Of a stretch of 64,000 nucleotides of DNA, positions 36,301-44,014 are shown in pieces. The notes beneath the pieces are model-generated. The model saw only the letters and a list, made by a program, of their open reading frames with translations, was not told the origin of the DNA and made no database searches. The position numbers and the translations under genes are program-made. Within the stretch, counting starts at the first letter, position 1, and every line of letters starts with the position of its first letter. This stretch comes from Streptomyces sp. TLI_146 (lineage in GTDB: Bacteria; Actinomycetota; Actinomycetes; Streptomycetales; Streptomycetaceae): NCBI RefSeq assembly GCF_002846415.1, contig NZ_PJMX01000001.1, positions 8,494,001-8,558,000 on the forward strand, read 5' to 3'.

Positions 36301-36491
36301 GCGCCGTGGACGTGCCGCTCCTCCTTGAGCAGGCGCGCGACCACGTGATTGCCCGCCAGGCCTTGCAGCGCGGTGGCCCGCGCCGCGCTCATCGGCCCCC
36401 GGCCCGCGCCCCCGGACAGGGAAGGCGTCCGCTGCACGCCTGTTCCCGGCGCCCTCTCCGGTTTCTCGGGACGTTTGTCGCGCGCGTGCAT
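33378..36491 (-). CDS. eCIS-type DUF4157 protein with a deaminase-like domain
   Basis: 1037 residues. N-terminus: LQGLAGNHVVARLL and a His/Cys-rich HVHGAGCGHGD, usual in eCIS-associated proteins. Residues ~95-172 are DUF4157, ending HEFSH (164-168), a possible zinc-protease motif. Residues ~255-305 are an almost pure Lys/Ser linker. Residues ~590-720 carry HAEQKLLQML (HAE 645-647) and SKRPCDACLAML (P676-C680), the zinc-binding pattern of the cytidine-deaminase superfamily. Two C-terminal helical blocks (KERFSISAAALDKQMKKL, QISANSIADHLLLPQNSFK) look like related helix-turn-helix units. Known DUF4157 proteins are often cargo of contractile injection systems; a nucleic-acid deaminase effector is inferred. 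Start ATG has AGAGG upstream. Confidence 0.75.
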   Translation of the reverse strand: MHARDKRPEKPERAPGTGVQRTPSLSGGAGRGPMSAARATALQGLAGNHVVARLLKEERHVHGAGCGHGDIGGAKGDADAARESEPVDRVALLNDAINSPSQPIADPLRKEAEAFYQIDLSPARVHSDIVAQRATAAMGAEAMTIGHHVFLPPQAARKKEIVGHEFSHLSDNLSGLQETGSANSDGIPVTDPGQGSERKASANGAAFAAGAGSTPSRGPRPPARPGGAVDSGGLSMPAQRAVNSVAGLVVARAKDEKSSRSSKSSKDNKPSSKSSSKPSKESKSSKDTRSSQESKSSKNKGSTGASNSSQVVRPSAASTKAPSRDEILTHLDRLAQRCTCKQNKKQWGLITKQIAIRYTRDYKNERDAQSLRHIVRRALAAVSHAEQQEREKAASAQGSAGPSGDAEATKSVQAIVEQEIQAATINGHLAFASNYNQSMLRLFQMLRELGEGGDDQLVTGGDALQTLVTTDYGDHEGVPEEEAGFDSESDSEAEETPALADAAKGKGKRPSGTRADKDTKRRRTEKGTEGDAPRSSRKIREAEGIRRNRQALLKVREGFMAEVRAMEAVQPDAMDVDGTPGNGFKRDNATLKALRETSHILLVDVSNEKAKMPSYRKYLADLLAPGKNPGYAYLLHSGESAKKMHAEQKLLQMLQNADFDGDTPHDPIHIRGSKRPCDACLAMLHYFEEEIGLHLVYNRRGNQLYKEAVDSGVRNLAGHDGSTTADVGEHLHGHLADPDRLMYASAPRQAHPAPAGNGLEEAETGAGGGMEQRYTVPEKVNLKGETVRVIPADAEILMKDDTPSNSEAEDIDESGLVSRTSALRIGNPLGSQAPTAKELKAERDAALKAQTDARRQVFEEETVPQLRRAAGEEFWALVEARAGKGGRYDYTFPDALRLKIRELTQDDAEMKNLIKERFSISAAALDKQMKKLDSKGKLATPLNRVQGAAEQLEARIPEKLKSLWLAKKAENAQLPPGQKPGHLHVKGEDVLTEDFKQFLAEMMQTWPTQISANSIADHLLLPQNSFKTWSKKFPKLG

Positions 36492-36796
36492 GGCATTACC
36501 TCTTGTCCGGTGGCAGCGGGGCCGCGTTCACGGCGTACTCCCTCGCCGCTGTTGTAGTCGACGGCTTCCGGGGGAGGACAGGTCCACAGGGGCAGTTCCG
36601 GGGGCATTTCTTCGACGGCCTCGCGGGTGGATGGCCGCTGCCGGTTCAGGGGGTGCGGGCCGTGAGCGCGGGCCGGAGCCGGCAGGCCCCGAACGAGCAG
36701 CGGCCGGCCGCACCCCGGAAAGGCGGAGCGCGGCCGGCCGTTGGTGGCGCGGAAGCGGTTGCGGTGTGACGAGGTTGCTCGGCGTGCCCCGGCGCC
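36492..36796. other. Region upstream of the DUF4157 gene
   Basis: No supported gene. It should contain the promoter of the DUF4157/deaminase-like gene; no convincing boxes found by eye. Confidence 0.35.
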
Positions 36797-37030
36797 CGTG
36801 CCGTTGCGGTCCTGGAGGGCGAGGCGGCCGTTGTTCCAGAGGCTGAGCCGGTCGGCCTTGCCGTCCCCGGTGAAGTCACCGCCGACGATCGCCTTGGTCT
36901 CCTTCCACTCGGCGTTCGGCGCGAGCAGCGTCACGTCCTGGCCGAGGCCGCCGGTGGCGTTGCCCGGGCGTCGGCCCAGGGAGTCCCTCGACGGCTTCAC
37001 CCCGCCTTCGTACTCGCGGTCGCCGACAAC
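36797..37030 (-). pseudogene. FG-GAP/VCBS repeat remnant
   Basis: The frame includes AEWKETKAIVGGDFTGDGKA and DRLSLWNNGRLALQDRNG; the G-D-F-T-G-D-G-K-A-D signature is the calcium-binding FG-GAP repeat of secreted beta-propellers. Only about 80 residues survive, without start or signal peptide. Confidence 0.55.
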
Positions 37031-37086
37031 CCGGACTGCGCGGCATCGCATGACGCTGGAGGCGGGTGTCCTCCGAGCCCCTGCCA

Positions 37087-37353
37087 TCAACGTGCTACGG
37101 CCCGGGCAGCCCCGCTCATCGAGCGTGGCGGCCCGACGGCCAGTTGGGCAAGGCGGCGGCACGCGGTGCTCTCCGGGTGCCCGGTGCGAGCGGCCAGGGC
37201 CGCCGCGGGCAGGCGCGCGTCGGGGGTGAGAGCGTCGATGAGGGATTGTTCCAGGGCATCGGTGTCGATGCCGTAGGGGCCCGCCGAGGTGGGCGGCGTC
37301 GCTGCGGGGGCCGCCTCGGCCGAGCTCAGCACGACCGGTCTTCGGCCAGTCAT
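37087..37353 (-). pseudogene. Lrp/AsnC-type regulator fragment
   Basis: The core YGIDTDALEQSLIDALTPDA, RLPAAALAARTGHPESTACR, RRLAQL resembles the AsnC-type HTH that starts each half of Streptomyces Lrp proteins (D-x-x-x-x-x-L-I-x-A-L-x-x-D-A-R). Flanking residues do not fit. Only one HTH remains, so it is probably a remnant. Confidence 0.45.
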
Positions 37354-37462
37354 AACAACTGGTGCCTGGTACGAGCGGATTGCCGGTACGCCTCACGTCG
37401 CCGGAATGCACTACCGATGGGCGCGTTCGGTCACCCCGCCCGCCACTATGGGGACACACGAG

Positions 37463-37924
37463 TCAGGCCCAGGCGCTGCATTTGACGATCTTGTTGTCGC
37501 CGTCGACCGTGCAGGCGCGGACCTTGAGGCCTTTGATGTCGACTCCGGCCCGCGAGTGGGCGCTGCTGGACTTGGAGTCCCCATTGCCGCCCTCCGCCTT
37601 GCCGAAAATCCGCGTGGTCCACTCCCAGGCAGTTCCGTTCTGCCAGTAGTAACCGACTTCCATGCGCACGGAGTATCCGTCGGCGGCGCGGTCCCAGACT
37701 GTGCCGGAGAGGCTGACCTTATAGCCCTCCCATTCCACGCCCACGGCGGCGTAGGCGCCGAGGGTGGAGTCGGTTTGGGCGTAGCGGGTGTTGGCGTAGG
37801 GGACGTAGCCGTTGTCCCAGTGGTTGGGGCGTTCGGCGGCTGAGGTCGAGGAGAGAGCCAGAGGGAACGAGAGCGCTGCGCCGACGGCGGCGGTCGCGAT
37901 CATTTCAGCCATGCGGGAGGTCAT
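37463..37924 (-). CDS. Secreted hypothetical protein, 153 residues
   Basis: MTSRMAEMIATAAVGAALSF begins a Sec signal peptide ending near SAAERP. The mature part is beta-rich and aromatic (WDNGYVPYANTRYAQTDS, VGYYWQNGTAWEWTTRIFGK) and has two cysteines near the end (VRACTVD, VKCSAW). GGAAGGACGACG precedes the ATG. It lies 44 bases downstream of the Tat-exported DUF6528 gene on the same strand, so both are probably one operon of exported proteins. No family recognised. Confidence 0.7.
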   Translation of the reverse strand: MTSRMAEMIATAAVGAALSFPLALSSTSAAERPNHWDNGYVPYANTRYAQTDSTLGAYAAVGVEWEGYKVSLSGTVWDRAADGYSVRMEVGYYWQNGTAWEWTTRIFGKAEGGNGDSKSSSAHSRAGVDIKGLKVRACTVDGDNKIVKCSAWA

Positions 37925-37968
37925 CGTCGTCCTTCCGTGCCACTCGTACGAGGGCGGGGTTCGCGGGG

Positions 37969-39057
37969 TCAGATGTCGAGGAGCCGAGCCTTGTAGATGA
38001 TGGGGGTGGGCATACCCTTGCCGGCTTTGGCTTCGACCTTCTGGTACTTGGAGTCCCAGATGAAGCGGACGAATTCGTCGCCGTAGGCGTTGTCATGGGA
38101 GTCGGAGGTCCAGATGCCCGTGCCGGAGTGGTCACGAGAGAAGGACTTGGGGGATTTCGCCGGTATGTGCCACTGGATGACGGGGACCCCTCCGGCCTTG
38201 TTGATCTGAATGATCTCGTCGGAACTCGTCGCCCAGAGGTACTGCTTCTCCAGCGGGTCGGGCTGGAGGTCGTGGCCGTTCTCAAAGGCGTCGTCGACGA
38301 TTTCCAGGTACTTGTTCGGATCGTTGGGGAACTTCGGGTCCTTGATCTTGTGGAGGCGGGTGGTCTCGCGGAATCCCGATACGGTGTACGGGCGCAGCTT
38401 GTTGCCGCCGTAGATCCACACCCACTTCCGGCTTTCGTCCCAGACGACACCGTGTGCCTGCCGGAACGCGCGGTCCCCGTCCGCGATGCCGGTGACTTTC
38501 TGGAACGACTGCGGGCCGTCCTTGGTGGGGGCTGTGAACAGTTCGTACTGGCCGCCCGACCTCGTGGCCTGGGGAGGCTTGGGGTCCAGTGTGTCCAGGC
38601 CCCTCGGTCCGACCACGATGACCGCTTCTTGGTCCGGGAGGTATTCGAGGGAATGGGGGAAGCACGTCAGGTTGTTCACCCAGCCGAGCGCTGCGGCATC
38701 GCTCTGGCGGTGGATCGTCACGTGGCCGTTGGTGGCGTCGCCGCCGCATACCATGAAGGCGGTTTCCTTCGAGGAGCGAAAGGTCCGCACCTTGACCTCC
38801 AGAGGATCCCAGCCCCCCGTCTTGAACTCGGCCCACGGCTTGGTGAACACATTGTTCTGGATATCCGCTGTGTGGTAATTCGTGATGACCTTGTTGGCGA
38901 CGTCCAGCAGGGCCACGTTGAAGCCCGCACGAGGTGCACGGAGGACCTCCGGGGCGAGAATCGCCCCGCGCGCCGGGCCGGACAGCGCTCCGTAGGACAG
39001 GGCCGAAGCTCCCGCAACGACGGTCCCCCGCAGTAGCTGCCGTCGATCCACACTCAT
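37969..39057 (-). CDS. Tat-exported DUF6528-family protein
   Basis: 362 residues starting MSVDRRQLLRGTVVAGASAL, a twin-arginine signal (R5-R6) ending near ARGAIL. The mature protein has propeller-like strands: FNVALLDVANKVITNY, LEYLPDQEAVIVVGPRG, QAHGVVWDESRKWVWIYGGN, NGHDLQPDPLEKQYLWATSS. The E/D-x-G-H-D-L-x-P motif is shared with the C-terminal half of the DNRLRE protein at 5388-7229, making them paralogues. GGAGAGGAGCGAC precedes the ATG. Tat export suggests folding or a cofactor in the cytosol before export. Function unknown. Confidence 0.78.
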   Translation of the reverse strand: MSVDRRQLLRGTVVAGASALSYGALSGPARGAILAPEVLRAPRAGFNVALLDVANKVITNYHTADIQNNVFTKPWAEFKTGGWDPLEVKVRTFRSSKETAFMVCGGDATNGHVTIHRQSDAAALGWVNNLTCFPHSLEYLPDQEAVIVVGPRGLDTLDPKPPQATRSGGQYELFTAPTKDGPQSFQKVTGIADGDRAFRQAHGVVWDESRKWVWIYGGNKLRPYTVSGFRETTRLHKIKDPKFPNDPNKYLEIVDDAFENGHDLQPDPLEKQYLWATSSDEIIQINKAGGVPVIQWHIPAKSPKSFSRDHSGTGIWTSDSHDNAYGDEFVRFIWDSKYQKVEAKAGKGMPTPIIYKARLLDI

Positions 39058-39654
39058 GTCGCTCCTCTCCAACGGTGCACCGCGCGAATGGGATCACCGC
39101 CGGCGACAGCCCGCGCACCGCACGCTGCTCACCGCTCCCATGCTCTGGCGTGCACTGTCTGGCTATGGGTTGTGATCGGCTGTCGAACAACGCTACAAAG
39201 CCCTGCAAGCGCCTGTCGTCCCACCAGCGGTTGACGTCCGTACCGCGGGGGGTTGACGCTGGCGCTCCACCGAGCACAGCAGGAGGGAGCGCGACGTTGG
39301 AGCGCGGGGGACCCAGGAATGGCGCTTCCACCTCTGTTTGGGCAGAGCGCGGAACAGATCGCCGACGCGACCGATGATGTCGAGGAGCACGTACTGCAAG
39401 CCGGTGCGGTCCCGCAGGCCCAGCACCTCATGCACGCATACGGACCGGCCTTCGGCGTTGGCGCGGTCCTCGGCGATGGAGCGGCCAACACGTCCCGCAA
39501 ATGGTCGCGGGTCCGCCCTACCCACGGTGTCGGCATGCCGGCACGGCAACTGCCGTGCCTGTGGCCTGTGCCTGTGGCCAGCGCCCCCTATGGGGGAGCG
39601 CATCGGCTGGTACTGGTGGGATGCCCAGCGCATGACACGGCGGGACCGGCGGCC
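39058..39654. other. Ambiguous region without a supported gene
   Basis: Both strands show plausible peptide stretches (plus: LPPLFGQSAEQIADATDDVE; minus: VHEVLGLRDRTGLQYVLLDI) over the same DNA, so neither can be chosen by eye. It includes the promoter region of the leftward DUF6528 gene. Confidence 0.4.
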
Positions 39655-39837
39655 ATGACCGCCCTTCCCCTTGGCCTGCTGCCCCCCGGGACCTTCCCTC
39701 GCCTGGAGCCCGTGCGTGTGCGGCACGTCATGTGGGCGGGGCTCCTCGATGAGCGCATCACCGCCGTACGCCGCTGGGAGACCGAGGAGCGCCGCGCTCA
39801 GGAGCGGCGCCCGCCACCGGCAAAGGCCGCCTCGTGA
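39655..39837 (+). CDS. Possible small protein, 60 residues
   Basis: MTALPLGLLPPGTFPRLEPV, then VMWAGLLDERITAVRRWETE and a basic, Ala-rich end. It starts in an ATGA overlap with an upstream frame and ends in a GTGA overlap with the next, as in tightly packed small genes of integrative elements. Family not recognised and ribosome site weak. Confidence 0.3.
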   Translation: MTALPLGLLPPGTFPRLEPVRVRHVMWAGLLDERITAVRRWETEERRAQERRPPPAKAAS

Positions 39838-39958
39838 TCCACACCAAGCTCAGCCCGACCGCACCCCAGTGCTGGGCCCACGTCGGGGCTGAACGCTGCA
39901 CACCGGCCACCTGGGAGCAGGCACGGGCCGCCCGAGCGAGGGGGGCGCCGAGGCGTGC

Positions 39959-40400
39959 TCACCGACTATTACCGCTTCTTCGCACTCATCGGCGTCTGCC
40001 GCCCTTGTCTACGCGGCGCTCTTGGATGCGGAATCCTGGCCGTCGTGGTCCGCCTATGCCGACGTCGAGTGGGATGTTCCTGCGGGAGTCGACCGACCGG
40101 CATGCGTGGGTGACCTACGCACCATCCGTTCCCACTGGACGCGTGTGCTGCCGCGAGCGCGTCGTCGAGATGGTTCCCGACCAGCGGCTCAGCTACGAAC
40201 AGGCCGCAGGGCTGTTCACATCTCATCGAGGCTCTGTGGACCTGACCCGAGCCCCCCATGGCGGCACCGACATCACCTGGTCAGCGACCTACCGGCACCC
40301 CCTCCCTCTCCTGGACATGCTCAGGAGACGGCGCCTGCAGGTTTGGGCCCACGATCTCGCGTCGTACGCCAACTCAATCGTGAGCCGTAACTCCTACTGA
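39959..40400 (+). pseudogene. SRPBCC-type protein, frameshifted
   Basis: First frame: TITASSHSSASAALVYAALL, DAESWPSWSAYADVEWDVPA, the N-terminal part of an SRPBCC/polyketide-cyclase-like protein. After about 40140 the signal moves to another frame: RERVVEMVPDQRLSYEQA, SVDLTRAPHGGTDITWSATY, WAHDLASYANSIVSRNSY. One indel separates the halves. Its stop codon is made by the IS630 end: TCC-TAG before insertion became TCC-TAC-TGA. Confidence 0.65.
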
Positions 40401-40420
40401 GTTTTTCGTTAGTTCTGTGG
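40397..40420 (+). repeat. IS630 left inverted repeat
   Basis: 24 bp, exact reverse complement of the right end at 41521-41544. Confidence 0.95.
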
Positions 40421-40453
40421 GTGCGGAGGCAACAGTAGTGTGAGGATGTTGGC

Positions 40454-40969
40454 GTGTCTTCTGAGCCTCCGCCCGTTGTGTCCGAAGTCCCCGTTCCGCC
40501 GCTGACGCGACCGCAGTTGGCCGAGGCCCGGCGGATGCGTGCGGTGGAGTTGTTCGAGCAGGGGCGTGCTGATTCCGAGGTCGCGCGGATGGTGGGGATC
40601 CACCCCGAGAGCGTGCGCCGGTGGAAACGCCTGTGGGAGCAGGGAGGGGTTGAGGCGCTGCGGCGACGGCCGGCCACCGGCCGGCCGCCCAAGCTGGACG
40701 ACACTCATGTCGAGACGGTTCGGGCCGCGTTGGAACAGGGCGCCCAGGCGCACGGGTTCGAGGCCGACCTGTGGACCCTGGAGCGGGTCGGCATCGTGAT
40801 TGAGCGGCTGACCGGGGTGACACTGGCGCGGGCATCGGTGTGGCGCGTGCTGACCGGGCGGCTGGGGTGGAGTCTGCAGCGGCCCCGGCGCCAGGCCGTC
40901 GAGCGGGACGACGCCGAGATCGCCCGATGGGTCACCCAGGAGTGGCCGCGCATCAAAAAGGGGCGGTGA
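40454..40969 (+). CDS. IS630 transposase, HTH part (orfA)
   Basis: 171 residues. Contains the Tc1/IS630-type winged HTH: RRMRAVELFEQGRADSEVAR, MVGIHPESVRRWKRLWEQGG, then ALRRRPATGRPPKLDD and a second HTH-like part ending in PRRQAVERDDAEIARWV. GTG start after GAGG. It ends at ATCAAAAAGGGGCGGTGA, where the catalytic part begins in the -1 frame. The product may bind the inverted repeats, alone or as part of a frameshift fusion. Confidence 0.88.
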   Translation: MSSEPPPVVSEVPVPPLTRPQLAEARRMRAVELFEQGRADSEVARMVGIHPESVRRWKRLWEQGGVEALRRRPATGRPPKLDDTHVETVRAALEQGAQAHGFEADLWTLERVGIVIERLTGVTLARASVWRVLTGRLGWSLQRPRRQAVERDDAEIARWVTQEWPRIKKGR

Positions 40970-41532
40970 AGAAACGTGCGTGGATCGTGTTCTTCGACGA
41001 ATCGGGGGTGTCCCTGCTGCCCCAGGTCCGCCGCACCTACGCGCCCCGCGGCCGCACTCCTCTCCTGCGGCACCGGCTGAACTGGAAACGCGCCGGGATG
41101 GCTGCCGCGCTGGGCTACCACGCCGCCGACCCCGGGCGCGGTCCGCGGCTGTGCTTCCACCTCAAGCCGGGCAGCTACGACACCACCTCCCTGATCGAGG
41201 TGCTGGAACAGGTCAAAACCTTCTACGCCGGCGAGTCGGTGGTGCTGGTGTGGGATGGACTGTCCGCGCACTGGAGCCGGGCCATGCGCGCCTGGGCAGC
41301 GGAGCAGGACTGGCTGACACTGGAGCGGCTGCCCGCATACGCACCCGAACTCAACCCCGTAGAACTACTGTGGTCGGCCATCAAGACCCGCGAGCTCGCC
41401 AACCTCGCCGGCGACCACCTCGCCGACGCCGCCGAATCAGGCATCCACCGCATCTGCTCCAACAGCCAACTCCCGTGGTCCTTCCTCACCCACACCGGAC
41501 TGACCATCCACCCCAACCAACCACAGAACTAA
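40966..41532 (+). CDS. IS630 transposase, DDE catalytic part (orfB)
   Basis: 188 residues from a GTG that overlaps the orfA stop (GTGA). The DDE triad is visible: D in VFFDESGVSLLP, D in VLVWDGLSAHW and E in PELNPVELLWSAIK, the last being the IS630 signature. It lies in the -1 frame relative to orfA behind a run of five A and four G, so either translational coupling or a -1 frameshift could produce full transposase. No internal lesion is seen. Confidence 0.88.
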   Translation: MKKRAWIVFFDESGVSLLPQVRRTYAPRGRTPLLRHRLNWKRAGMAAALGYHAADPGRGPRLCFHLKPGSYDTTSLIEVLEQVKTFYAGESVVLVWDGLSAHWSRAMRAWAAEQDWLTLERLPAYAPELNPVELLWSAIKTRELANLAGDHLADAAESGIHRICSNSQLPWSFLTHTGLTIHPNQPQN

Positions 41533-41544
41533 CGAAAAACTCAG
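41521..41544 (-). repeat. IS630 right inverted repeat
   Basis: 24 bp, exact reverse complement of the left end. Overlaps the last codons of the transposase gene. Confidence 0.95.
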
Positions 41545-41762
41545 TAGAAGTACAGCCCACGTTCATGATCCGATCTTTTGAGGCGCCTTCAGCAGATGAG
41601 GCTGCAGCCCGGCATGACGACTCCTCGACTGTACGGAATGACGGTGTGTTCACCATCTGCTCTTGAGGGTCACCCCGCAATCGGCGAAGGTCCGTGGGTG
41701 GCGCAGCGCGTCGCGGGGCGGGCTCGTGTCGCGCGATCGGCTTACGAGTGTTGTGCGGTCGC

Positions 41763-41996
41763 CTACGAGCCGGAGCGCTTCTGTGCCTCGGTATTGGGGG
41801 TGAGCGCGTCCCTGGCCTCGCCGTCCTCGTCGCGGCCGCGGTGTCCGTGCTCTCGTCGCTCCGGGTTCTCGGGCCTGGTCGCCGCCTCCTCGATCTCCCG
41901 GAAGACCTCGTCCAGCGCGGTGTCCTGCTCGCCGGTGGGGCCGCCCTTGTCGTCCTTGCCCGAGGGGGTGTGGCCCGAGGGGGTGTGGTGGGTCAT
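41763..41996 (-). CDS. Small hydrophilic hypothetical protein, 77 residues
   Basis: MTHHTPSGHTPSGKDDKGGP, then EQDTALDEVFREIEEAATRP and a very charged tail (ERREHGHRGRDEDGEARD). AAAGGCAGATCC precedes the ATG. Probably disordered apart from one acidic helix. Similar small proteins occur in Streptomyces; no function known. Confidence 0.5.
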   Translation of the reverse strand: MTHHTPSGHTPSGKDDKGGPTGEQDTALDEVFREIEEAATRPENPERREHGHRGRDEDGEARDALTPNTEAQKRSGS

Positions 41997-42189
41997 GGAT
42001 CTGCCTTTCGCTCTGATCAACGCACCGTGGAAGGCCGGGTCCCCGGCTCTGGTCGGGTGCCCGGCTCGCGGCGGATGACACGGGTCCGGGGTACGGAGAC
42101 CGGTTCGGCCGATTCGCCACGACCGCACCCGGGCGGCGGTGGAGGGGGTTACCGGGAGCGGCTTGTGGGGCACCCGGCCCTCATGCATC

Positions 42190-42531
42190 TCGCTGACCGC
42201 GCTGAGGGACCTCGTGGACCACGCCGACGCGCAGCGCCCCGCGCCCGAGGTCGCCGTCCCGGAGCCCGAGGACCTGCGGATGACACAGGCTCGGCTGCCC
42301 CGGGACGCGTATTTCAGCGATACGGAAGGCGTGTCCTGGAAGGAGGCCGCGGGCCGGGTCGCGGCGGAGATGGTCACGCCGTATCCGCCGGGCATTCCGG
42401 TGATCCTGCCCGGTGAGGAACTGACCGAGCCGGTGCTGCGCTACCTGCGCAGCGGTGTCGAGGCCGGGATGAACCTGCCCGACGCGGCGGACACGCGACT
42501 GGAGACTGTACGGGTCGTCGCCGAGGGCTGA
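42190..42531 (+). pseudogene. Orn/Lys/Arg decarboxylase, C-terminal remnant
   Basis: The frame reads LTALRDLVDHADAQRPAPEV, LPRDAYFSDTEGVSWKEAAG and MVTPYPPGIPVILPGEELTE, ending EAGMNLPDAADTRLETVRVV. R-D-A-Y/F...V-x-W/L-x-x-A-x-G-R-x-x-A-E and T-P-Y-P-P-G-I-P are the signature of the C-terminal domain of group III PLP-dependent decarboxylases. The PLP domain is absent, so the fragment is inactive. Confidence 0.8.
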
Positions 42532-42787
42532 CGTCCCCGGCCCGGCTCCCGCCCCAGGGGCGCCGGCCGGGGCCGGGGCGCAGGCCCGTGTCCGGTACCG
42601 CCGGGGCTTGGTGTCGCAGGGCCGAAGGCGGGTCCCTAGCGGGGCGGCTCCGGCGTACGGTCCATGCCCGGGCGCGCGGGTCGGCCGCGCCGTGCTTCGG
42701 TGCGGCGGAACCCGGTTGGATGCGGGCCGTGTCTGTTCCAGCACTGAGCTGCTTCACCGGAAGCAGACACCACAGAGGGGGGAACCG

Positions 42788-43513
42788 ATGCGTCCAACGG
42801 ATATCACCGCGCGCGCCGCGCTGGTGGGAACGGTCGTGATGACGGCGACTGTGGCGGTACTGGCGACCGCGCCCTCGGCGGCCGCCGAGGACTTCGGGCC
42901 CGACACCTGCCGCCAGGGCTACGTGTGGCGCGAGGCCCGGCCCAGCGATCATGTGTGCGTCACGCCGGCGACGCGAGACCGGGCGCGGTACGACAACAGC
43001 CGGGCCGCAGGCCGCCGCGACCCGGGGCACGGGGGATACGGGCCCTATGCCTGCAAGGAGGGTTACGTCTGGCGCGAGGCGTTCAGTGGCGACATGGTCT
43101 GCGTGGAGCCGACGACCCGCTCCCAGGCCCGGCAGGACAATCAGCTGGCCGACTCCCGCAAGGTGTCCGCACGGCTGTGGAAGACCCGCTGGTTCGCGGC
43201 CCCCCGGTGCGACGGGGGCACCTGCACCGCGCCTGACGGCATCGCGCGTATCCAACTCAACGGCGACCACTACAACTACGGCCAGGTGAGGGTCTTCATC
43301 AGGCGCAACTCCGACAACCGCCTCGTGTGGTCCGCCACCGCCACCGCCCACGCACAGCAGGGTTACGCCGGCGGCGCTTTCGGAATCCACACCAACCTCA
43401 ACGACTGCTCCCGCCAGGACCGCCGACCCAACGGCTACGCCCAGGCCTACGACGTCGTCTCGGGCCGCTGGTCGGCGCGCACTCCTGTCACGATCGGCTG
43501 CGCGGTGCTCTGA
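42788..43513 (+). CDS. Secreted protein with two cysteine-containing repeats
   Basis: 241 residues with a Sec signal (LVGTVVMTATVAVLATAPSA). Two tandem units of about 40 residues follow: FGPDTCRQGYVWREA with VCVTPATRDRARYDN, and YGPYACKEGYVWREA with VCVEPTTRSQARQDN. Each has the same C-x-x-G-Y-V-W-R-E-A...V-C-V-x-P pattern and probably one disulphide. A C-terminal beta-rich domain (GIARIQLNGDHYNYGQVRVF) carries further cysteines. AGGGGGGAACCG precedes the ATG. This repeat type recurs in actinobacterial secreted proteins; function unknown. Confidence 0.78.
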   Translation: MRPTDITARAALVGTVVMTATVAVLATAPSAAAEDFGPDTCRQGYVWREARPSDHVCVTPATRDRARYDNSRAAGRRDPGHGGYGPYACKEGYVWREAFSGDMVCVEPTTRSQARQDNQLADSRKVSARLWKTRWFAAPRCDGGTCTAPDGIARIQLNGDHYNYGQVRVFIRRNSDNRLVWSATATAHAQQGYAGGAFGIHTNLNDCSRQDRRPNGYAQAYDVVSGRWSARTPVTIGCAVL

Positions 43514-43522
43514 GCGCCTGGT

Positions 43523-43553
43523 GCCCTGGGGCGTGTGGGCCGCGCCCCAGGGC
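43523..43553 (+). terminator. Terminator after the repeat-containing secreted gene
   Basis: Perfect 11-bp stem (GCCCTGGGGCG with CGCCCCAGGGC) with a 9-base loop, 9 bases after the stop codon. Confidence 0.7.
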
Positions 43554-44014
43554 GTCCTGACCTGGCTCCAGGGGGGCGGCTAGCGGTGGCCCCACTTTCG
43601 ATCCTCGTCACCGGTGGACGGCGAGGTTGGCCGAGGCCGGCTGCCGCAGCGCTCCGAAGTGCGCTTCGATGCCTATCAGCCGGTAGGTTTCGCCGCCTCA
43701 ATGCACCACATCGCAGGGAGGAATAGGGGGGGCAGCTGCCACCAGCCAGTCCAGGGGCAGCAGTAGTGCAAAGCGGGCTTGGTGGTGTCTTGCTCTACGT
43801 GACTGACCTCATCCTGCGTACGACAGCCGACGTATGGTGGCTCGCAATATGCACAAGGTCCTGCGCGCACAACGCAGTGCCGCGACATTCTTCTCGAAGC
43901 ACCGGGCTGCAGTTTACGGCGAAGTCGACTGCTGATCGTTTTCGGTGCTTAGGTCCTCGCCTGGGCCGAGTGGCGAGGGAGCGGCGACATATGCCGGCAT
44001 AGCCGGCGACGAGG
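43554..44014. other. Gene-free stretch between convergent genes
   Basis: About 460 bases with no recognisable protein on either strand. Base composition is slightly less GC-rich around 43760-43940 than in the genes. Confidence 0.45.

Larger units (their letters stand above)
40397..41544 (+). mobile_element. Complete IS630-family insertion sequence, 1148 bp
   Basis: Bounded by perfect 24-bp inverted repeats beginning CTGAGTTTTTCGTTAGTTCT, flanked on both sides by TA (40395-40396 and 41545-41546), the target duplication of IS630/Tc1 elements. It carries two overlapping frames for an HTH protein and a DDE transposase, apparently intact. The perfect ends suggest recent activity. It is inserted in the stop codon of the SRPBCC pseudogene. 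Confidence 0.92.

Noticed and set aside
42139..42189. A start for an intact decarboxylase
   Set aside because: The frame is open upstream but shows no PLP-domain motifs, so only the C-terminal domain is present.
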